Assembly (NCBI GenBank): GCA_035633075.1
Contig: DASQFQ010000268.1
Span: 1-16,847, forward strand
DNA: 16,847 bases
Direction: 5' to 3'
From: DASQFQ01 sp035633075
Lineage (GTDB): Bacteria > Actinomycetota > Thermoleophilia > Solirubrobacterales > Solirubrobacteraceae
In this document: one piece after another, positions 13,828-16,847 of the stretch
How positions within the stretch are numbered: position 1 is the first letter of the stretch
How the letters are laid out: every line of letters starts with the position of its first letter
Made by a program: the position numbers and the translations under genes
The notes under the pieces: generated by a model
Seen by the model: only the letters and a program-made list of their open reading frames with translations
What the model was told of the DNA's origin: nothing
Database searches by the model: none

Positions 13828-15078
13828 GGTGAGTGGGTGGAAGACCATGCCCGTGAGCACCTTGGGGTAGAAGTAGGTCGACTTCGGGGGCATGGTCTCG
13901 CCGGCGGCGGCGACGTCGCGCACCCGCTCCACGGGGGTCGGGGCCATGAAGAACGCGGCCTCCGCCGCACCGGCCTGCACCCGCTCGCGGGCCTGTTCGG
14001 TGGAGCGCGCGTACTCCAGCCCGTCCAGACGGGAGATGTCGTCCTCGGTCATCCCGAGCGCGCCCTGGAGGATCAGCGCCTCCAGGACCGCGGTGTCGAG
14101 CCGGCGGTAGGGCTCGGGCTTGCCGGACAGGGCGGCGTCGGCGATCGCGGGATCGCGCAGCGTGAGCATCTGCGGGCGGCGGTGGCCGGCGTCGAGGTAG
14201 CCCACGCGCAGGCGGCCGTCGCCCACGGGCTGCAGGTGCTCCGGCGGCACCTCCTCCACCTCCCAGTCGCGCGCGATCGCCTCCCTCAGCGCCTCCCGCC
14301 TGGCCTCGGAGAGCCCGGTGAGAAGACGGTGGGTGGGGAAGACCGTGAGGCCGGGGTCCTGCAGGGCGACGAGGCACATCAGCACGTGTCGGTGCGCGCC
14401 CTCGCCGCCCATCTCCTCGGCGTAGACGCGCGCGGTCTCGTAGCGGTGGTGACCGTCGGCGATCAGCAGCTCGGTGTCACGCAGCGTCGCCCCGACGGCC
14501 GCGGCGGCGTCCGCGTCGCCGACGCGCCAGAGCCGGTGCTCGGTGCCGTCGTCGTCGGTGAGCTGCGCCCACGGCGCGCGCTCGGTGTGCGGCGAGATCG
14601 CGCTCCACGCCGCCCCGCCGGGGTCGTCGTAGAGCGAGAAGATGGGGGAGAGATTGGCCCGGGTGGCGCGGGTGAGGCGCAGGCGGTCCTCCCTGGGGCC
14701 CGGATGGGTGCGCTCGTGCGGGCGGATCCGGCCGGGCCCGTAGTCCTCCACCCGGACCCGCGCGAAGATGCCGCGGCGCGTGTAGGAGCGCCCGTCGGGG
14801 CCGGTGTAGCCCTGTGCGAGTGCCCACAGCGCGGGCTCAGGGTCGCGTGTGATCACGCCGTCGCGCTGCCAGGCCTCGAACCGCCGGGAGGCGTGGGCGT
14901 AGCGGTCTCCGTCGCCTTGGGGCAGGTCGATCTCGACGACGTTGTAGGGCGAGCGTGCGGCCAGCTCGGCGCGCTGGGCGGCGTCGATCACGTCGTAGGG
15001 CGGGGCCACCACGGGCTGCAGGCCCCCGACCCGGTTGAGGGCGTAGTGCAGGGCATGCAGGGGGGAGACGTCGGCCAC
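13825..15078 (-). CDS. DUF1015 family protein
   Basis: Full-length DUF1015 protein (417 aa). Typical conserved blocks are visible: VAPPYDVID (24-32), SPYNVVEIDLP (43-53), HERTHPGPREDRL (121-133), NLSPIFSLYDD (142-152), the hallmark IADGHHRYETA (206-216), and at the end FYPKVLTGMVFHPL. It has no signal peptide or membrane helix and should be cytoplasmic. The biochemical function of the family is not established as far as I know. The conserved DGHHRYE cluster suggests an enzyme active site. The GTG start follows TAGCCT by 10 nt and gives the usual N-terminus. It leads the run with OsmC and Nudix genes. Confidence 0.92.
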   Translation of the reverse strand: MADVSPLHALHYALNRVGGLQPVVAPPYDVIDAAQRAELAARSPYNVVEIDLPQGDGDRYAHASRRFEAWQRDGVITRDPEPALWALAQGYTGPDGRSYTRRGIFARVRVEDYGPGRIRPHERTHPGPREDRLRLTRATRANLSPIFSLYDDPGGAAWSAISPHTERAPWAQLTDDDGTEHRLWRVGDADAAAAVGATLRDTELLIADGHHRYETARVYAEEMGGEGAHRHVLMCLVALQDPGLTVFPTHRLLTGLSEARREALREAIARDWEVEEVPPEHLQPVGDGRLRVGYLDAGHRRPQMLTLRDPAIADAALSGKPEPYRRLDTAVLEALILQGALGMTEDDISRLDGLEYARSTEQARERVQAGAAEAAFFMAPTPVERVRDVAAAGETMPPKSTYFYPKVLTGMVFHPLT

Positions 15079-15088
15079 GCGGCGGCGG

Positions 15089-15094
15089 AGGCTA
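15089..15094 (-). promoter_or_regulatory. Candidate -10 box TAGCCT for the DUF1015-OsmC-Nudix run
   Basis: TAGCCT ends 10 nt before the GTG at 15078, in the 41-nt gap after the first CAP gene. The arrangement is almost the same as at ctaC (TAGACT, then 10 nt of C/G, then GTG). Confidence 0.45.
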
Positions 15095-15119
15095 CACGCC
15101 GCCGCGGGTGTGTCCGGGG

Positions 15120-15686
15120 CTAGCGCCGGAAGCCGAAGTCCGTGGTGAAGGTCGCGCCGAGTTGCGAGACGGAGAGCTGGACCGGGACGCCAAGCTCGAC
15201 GCCGATGCCGATCTCGCGGTACTCGCCCCGCAGGATGTTGGCGCGGTGGCCGGGGGACCTCATCCAGGCAGCGTGGATCTCCGCAGCCGTGGCGAGCCGC
15301 CCGGTGCCCCAGGCGATGTTCTCGCCGATCGACCAGGCGCGGCTGCCGTTGAGGTAGCCGGCCTTGCGGATGCGCTGGACCATGGTGGTGCCGGACGGCG
15401 TGGTGTGCTCGAAGAAGCGCGCCTGGACCATGTTGTCGGTGTGGCGCGACGCGGCCACGCGCAGCCTCGGGTTCTCGCGCAGGGCCGCCAGGTCGTGCCC
15501 GGCGCGCTCCTGGTTCTGCAGGCACAGCACGGCGCCGCGGACCTCGTCGAGATTCTCCGCCGTCGGCCGCGCGTCGGTGTTCTGGCAGGCGCCATCGGCC
15601 TGCGCGCCGGCGGGGAGCACCAGGGCGAGGCCCGCAAGGGCGAGCGACAACACTGAGGCCGTGTGGCGGGAACTGAAGTGGAACAA
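15120..15686 (-). CDS. Secreted CAP-domain (SCP-like) protein 1, under c-di-GMP riboswitch
   Basis: Extracellular protein of the CAP/SCP superfamily (188 aa; YkwD-like bacterial type). Residues 1-30 form a signal peptide ending PAGAQA. The CAP core follows with the family marks FFEHTTPSG, GENIAWGTG, AWMRSPGHRANIL and IGIGV, so the His-Glu-His set usual for the CAP cavity is present. A Cys pair (near 33 and 55) shared with its paralogue may form a disulfide. The start is a TTG 5 nt after GGGAGG. The choice is supported because its MFHF N-terminus lines up with the MFRF of the paralogue. Bacterial CAP proteins are wall- or surface-associated and their exact activity is mostly unknown. The gene lies under its own c-di-GMP-I riboswitch. 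Confidence 0.92.
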   Translation of the reverse strand: MFHFSSRHTASVLSLALAGLALVLPAGAQADGACQNTDARPTAENLDEVRGAVLCLQNQERAGHDLAALRENPRLRVAASRHTDNMVQARFFEHTTPSGTTMVQRIRKAGYLNGSRAWSIGENIAWGTGRLATAAEIHAAWMRSPGHRANILRGEYREIGIGVELGVPVQLSVSQLGATFTTDFGFRR

Positions 15687-15690
15687 GGAG

Positions 15691-15698
15691 GCCTCCCG
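15691..15698 (-). promoter_or_regulatory. Ribosome binding site of CAP gene 1, complementary to aptamer 5' flank
   Basis: The RNA reads CGGGAGGC then CTCC then the TTG start. The 8 nt CGGGAGGC are the perfect complement of GCCTCCCG at 15832-15839, at the 5' edge of the aptamer. The site is therefore likely to be hidden or freed by the riboswitch. Confidence 0.6.
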
Positions 15699-15714
15699 GG
15701 CGATGCCCTGGGCG

Positions 15715-15743
15715 TTCGGGTCGGATGGCGCGCTCGACCCGAA
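15715..15743 (-). promoter_or_regulatory. Expression-platform hairpin in leader of CAP gene 1
   Basis: TTCGGGTCG pairs perfectly with CGACCCGAA (9 bp, 11-nt loop). The 5' strand overlaps a CTTCGG (15739-15744) that can instead pair with CCGAAG (15759-15764) at the 3' end of the aptamer, so the two folds exclude each other. There is no T-run after the hairpin, so a classical terminator is unlikely. Confidence 0.5.
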
Positions 15744-15757
15744 GCTCCTGAGCTGTT

Positions 15758-15839
15758 CCTTCGGTAGCCCGGCTGACTCCCTTGGGAGCCCCGTGGCTTT
15801 GCGTCCCGCCCTTACGGACGGTTTGCCTTGTCGGGAGGC
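15758..15839 (-). promoter_or_regulatory. c-di-GMP-I (GEMM-I) riboswitch aptamer 1
   Basis: RNA from the minus strand. The core GGCAAACC leads into a helix CCGTCC/GGGCGG capped by GTAA (a GNRA loop), followed by GGGACGCAAAGCC, a second helix arm (GCC-A-CGG with CCG-GGC, then CTCC/GGAG round CAAG), and the closing GCTACCGAAGG. These are the conserved blocks of the GEMM-I class, including the G just before CAAA (G20 in the Vibrio Vc2 numbering), the middle A of GCAAAG (A47) and the first C of ACCG (C92) that contact the ligand. A G rather than A at position 20 argues for c-di-GMP rather than cGAMP. The leader ends at CAP gene 1, about 70 nt further on. Confidence 0.9.
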
Positions 15840-15853
15840 GAACCTGTGCCTTG

Positions 15854-15882
15854 GGTATCGGTGCGGTGGCCCCCTGCTTGAG
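15854..15882 (-). promoter_or_regulatory. Candidate promoter of riboswitch-CAP unit 1
   Basis: GATACC (15854-15859) with a 17-nt spacer to CTCAAG (15877-15882). The same CGATAC block stands at the same distance before the GCACAGGTTCGCCTCCCG of both leaders. The -35 is poor. Transcription would start about where GCACAGG begins. The rest of the gap up to 15916 shows only weak 4-bp hairpins. Confidence 0.35.
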
Positions 15883-15916
15883 CGTTGTGTGCCACGCCTG
15901 GACGGACGGGGGCGCT

Positions 15917-16474
15917 CTAGCGCCGGAAACCGAAGTCGGCGGTGTAGGTGGCGCCCGATCGGCTACCCCGGACGGGGACCCCGATCTCGACGCCGATGCC
16001 GATCTCGCGAAACTGGTTGCGGAGGATGTTGGCCCGGTGGCCGGAGGACCTCATCCACTCGTCGGTGATCTCGCCGGCGCTGGCGAGCCGCCCGGTCGCC
16101 CAGGCGATGTTCTCGCCGACCGACCAGCCGCGAGCGCTGCTCATGTACCCCGTTTGGCGGATGCGGTCGATCATGGTGCCGCCGCCCGGCGAGGTGTGGT
16201 CGAAGAAGTGGGCGTCGACCATGTGGCCCGAGTGCTGCGCCGCTGCCCCCCGGAGCTTGGCGTTCTCGCGCAGGGCCGGCAGGCCGTGACGCCCCCGCTC
16301 GCGGTTATGCAGGCAGAGCACCGCCTGTCGGACGGCATCGAGGTTCTCGCGGGTCGGCCGCAGATGGGTGTCGACGCAGCCCTGGGCCTGCGCACCGGCA
16401 GGGGCGAGAAGCGCAACGCACCCGAGGGCGAACGCGAGCAGCGGTGCCTTGCGGCGAAGGGTGAAACGGAACAT
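15917..16474 (-). CDS. Secreted CAP-domain (SCP-like) protein 2, under c-di-GMP riboswitch
   Basis: Paralogue of the preceding CAP protein (185 aa). Signal peptide to about residue 31 (LLAPAGAQA), the shared Cys pair (GCVDT and AVLCLHNRER), then the CAP blocks FFDHTSPGG, GENIAWATG, EWMRSSGHRANIL and IGIGV, ending ADFGFRR like its sister. The start ATG at 16474 is fixed by CGGGAGGC (16481-16488) just upstream and by alignment with the paralogue. The frame is open for 33 more codons to 16573, but that part is the riboswitch leader. The two proteins differ mainly in loops and charge (more Arg/His here), so they may have different partners. Molecular activity is unknown. Confidence 0.93.
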   Translation of the reverse strand: MFRFTLRRKAPLLAFALGCVALLAPAGAQAQGCVDTHLRPTRENLDAVRQAVLCLHNRERGRHGLPALRENAKLRGAAAQHSGHMVDAHFFDHTSPGGGTMIDRIRQTGYMSSARGWSVGENIAWATGRLASAGEITDEWMRSSGHRANILRNQFREIGIGVEIGVPVRGSRSGATYTADFGFRR

Positions 16475-16480
16475 GGCAGG

Positions 16481-16488
16481 GCCTCCCG
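16481..16488 (-). promoter_or_regulatory. Ribosome binding site of CAP gene 2, complementary to aptamer 5' flank
   Basis: CGGGAGGC followed by CCTGCC and the ATG. It is the perfect complement of GCCTCCCG at 16610-16617, as in the sister leader, although the sequence between has diverged. Confidence 0.6.
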
Positions 16489-16537
16489 GCTCTGGCGCTA
16501 CGGGCGTGGTCCGTCCGACCCGAAGCCCCTGAGGATT

Positions 16538-16617
16538 CCTTCGGTGGCCTGGCTGGCTCCGTTGGAGCGCCATGGCCTTGCGTCCCGCCCTCGCGGACGG
16601 TTGCCGTTTCGGGAGGC
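16538..16617 (-). promoter_or_regulatory. c-di-GMP-I (GEMM-I) riboswitch aptamer 2
   Basis: Same class as aptamer 1. GGCAACC (one A fewer than the common GGCAAACC), helix CCGTCC/GGGCGG capped by GCGA (GNRA), GGGACGCAAGGCC, a strong second arm (GGCC with GGCC, TGGC with GCCA, GCTCC with GGAGC round AAC) and closing GCCACCGAAGG. Compared with copy 1 the arm has changed on both strands while keeping pairing, which supports the fold. Ligand-contact positions (G20, A47, C92 equivalents) are kept. The missing A in the CAAACC block may alter affinity. Confidence 0.87.
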
Positions 16618-16631
16618 GAACCTGTGCTCTC

Positions 16632-16660
16632 TGTATCGGAGCGTCCGCAAAATCCGTGAA
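16632..16660 (-). promoter_or_regulatory. Candidate promoter of riboswitch-CAP unit 2
   Basis: TTCACG (16655-16660) and GATACA (16632-16637) are separated by 17 nt, a reasonable sigma-70-type pair. The -35 overlaps the last bases of the tRNA terminator stem. Predicted start near 16625, at the GCACAGG that opens the leader. Confidence 0.45.
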
Positions 16661-16679
16661 TGGGGTCGCGCCCCCATTC
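16649..16679 (-). terminator. Intrinsic terminator of tRNA-Pro
   Basis: In the minus-strand RNA GAATGGGG pairs with CCCCATTC (8 bp, 6-nt loop GCGCGA), followed after ACGGA by TTTT. It lies 28 nt past the tRNA 3' end and is the only classical hairpin-plus-T-run in the window. Confidence 0.7.
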
Positions 16680-16707
16680 GGGGAGCACGACCTCCAGGCA
16701 GTGATGA

Positions 16708-16783
16708 TCGGGGCGGCCGGATTCGAACCGGCGTTCCTCCGCGCCCCAAACGCGGCGCTCTGACCAGGCTGAGCTACGCCCCG
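16708..16783 (-). tRNA. tRNA-Pro (anticodon TGG)
   Basis: Full cloverleaf of 76 nt on the minus strand: acceptor CGGGGCG/CGCCCCG, D stem GCTC/GAGC, anticodon stem CCGCG/CGCGG with loop TTTGGGG (anticodon TGG, reading CCA and by wobble other Pro codons), T stem GCCGG/CCGGC with loop TTCGAAT, discriminator A. The 3' CCA is not encoded (TCA follows). A T/A-richer stretch with TACATT lies upstream and a good terminator downstream, so it is a single-gene transcript. Confidence 0.96.
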
Positions 16784-16798
16784 GTGCTACGAGGATGA

Positions 16799-16804
16799 AA
16801 TGTA
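16799..16804 (-). promoter_or_regulatory. Candidate -10 box TACATT for tRNA-Pro
   Basis: TACATT on the minus strand ends 15 nt before the mature tRNA 5' end, a usual distance for a tRNA promoter with a short 5' trailer. No clear -35 is visible. The remaining bases to the right edge show nothing else. Confidence 0.4.
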
Positions 16805-16847
16805 CGCATCGCCCGGCGCTTCGCGCACCCGAGCTCGCACGCCTTGG

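Noticed and set aside
13609..15123. Plus-strand 504-codon frame opposite DUF1015
   Set aside because: Low-complexity translation opposite a recognised full-length family protein.
15715..15743. Leader hairpin of CAP gene 1 as a simple intrinsic terminator
   Set aside because: The stem is strong but is followed by GC-rich sequence without a T-run, so control of ribosome access is at least as likely.
16475..16573. 33-residue N-terminal extension of CAP protein 2
   Set aside because: The stretch is the riboswitch leader. The signal peptide and the ribosome site place the start at 16474.
15687..16640. Duplicated leaders as an ordinary repeat, insertion sequence or CRISPR
   Set aside because: There are only two copies, with compensating base changes in stems, no terminal inverted repeats, no transposase and no regular spacers. 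A duplicated riboswitch explains them.
16708..16783. tRNA-Pro as an integration (att) site of a mobile element
   Set aside because: No direct repeat of the tRNA 3' end, integrase or phage gene is seen in the window.
15782..16798. Plus-strand 338-codon frame covering both riboswitches, CAP 2 and the tRNA
   Set aside because: It runs through a tRNA and two structured RNAs on the other strand; no domain is visible.

Overview
The window is GC-rich and carries ordinary bacterial housekeeping and metabolic genes on both strands. Several features suggest an actinobacterium, perhaps Thermoleophilia/Solirubrobacterales: strong G/C at third codon positions, many GTG starts, an actinobacterial-style CtaC-CtaD pair, a DUF1015 protein, and promoters set so close to the start codon that many mRNAs should be leaderless. 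The lineage is an inference from style and gene families, not from a marker gene.

Layout. Positions 1-3479 (minus strand) hold an enoyl-CoA hydratase-family gene, then ctaC and ctaD of an aa3/caa3-like haem-copper oxidase, then the possible first codons of another gene running off the left edge. Positions 3517-7424 (plus strand) hold a class I glutamine amidotransferase-like (peptidase C26) hydrolase, a PAP2-family membrane enzyme overlapping by ATGA with a UPF0104/LPG-synthase-type membrane protein, and a thioredoxin reductase. Positions 7480-11842 (minus strand) form a tight run: acyl-CoA dehydrogenase, 3-hydroxyacyl-CoA dehydrogenase, secreted subtilase. Positions 11878-12856 (plus strand) hold a 20-codon ORF, a small membrane protein, a Rossmann protein and a 22-codon ORF. 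Positions 12853-16783 (minus strand) hold tRNA-Pro, two tandem secreted CAP-domain proteins, DUF1015, an OsmC-family protein and a CoA-pyrophosphatase-type Nudix hydrolase.

The most interesting part is 15687-16640. Each CAP gene is preceded by its own c-di-GMP-I (GEMM-I) riboswitch aptamer. Both aptamers keep the GNRA-capped helix, the GACGCAA core, the ACCGAAGG closing end and the residues known to contact c-di-GMP. In both leaders the 8 nt GCCTCCCG at the 5' edge of the aptamer is a perfect complement of the Shine-Dalgarno segment CGGGAGGC, which suggests translational control by alternative pairing. Riboswitch and gene look duplicated as one unit.

A second window-wide theme is a TANNNT (mostly TAGNNT) -10-like box ending 7-10 nt before the start codon of nine ORFs, including both very small ones. 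Those two small ORFs have G/C at nearly every third position and no gene opposite them, so they are credible unannotated small-protein genes.
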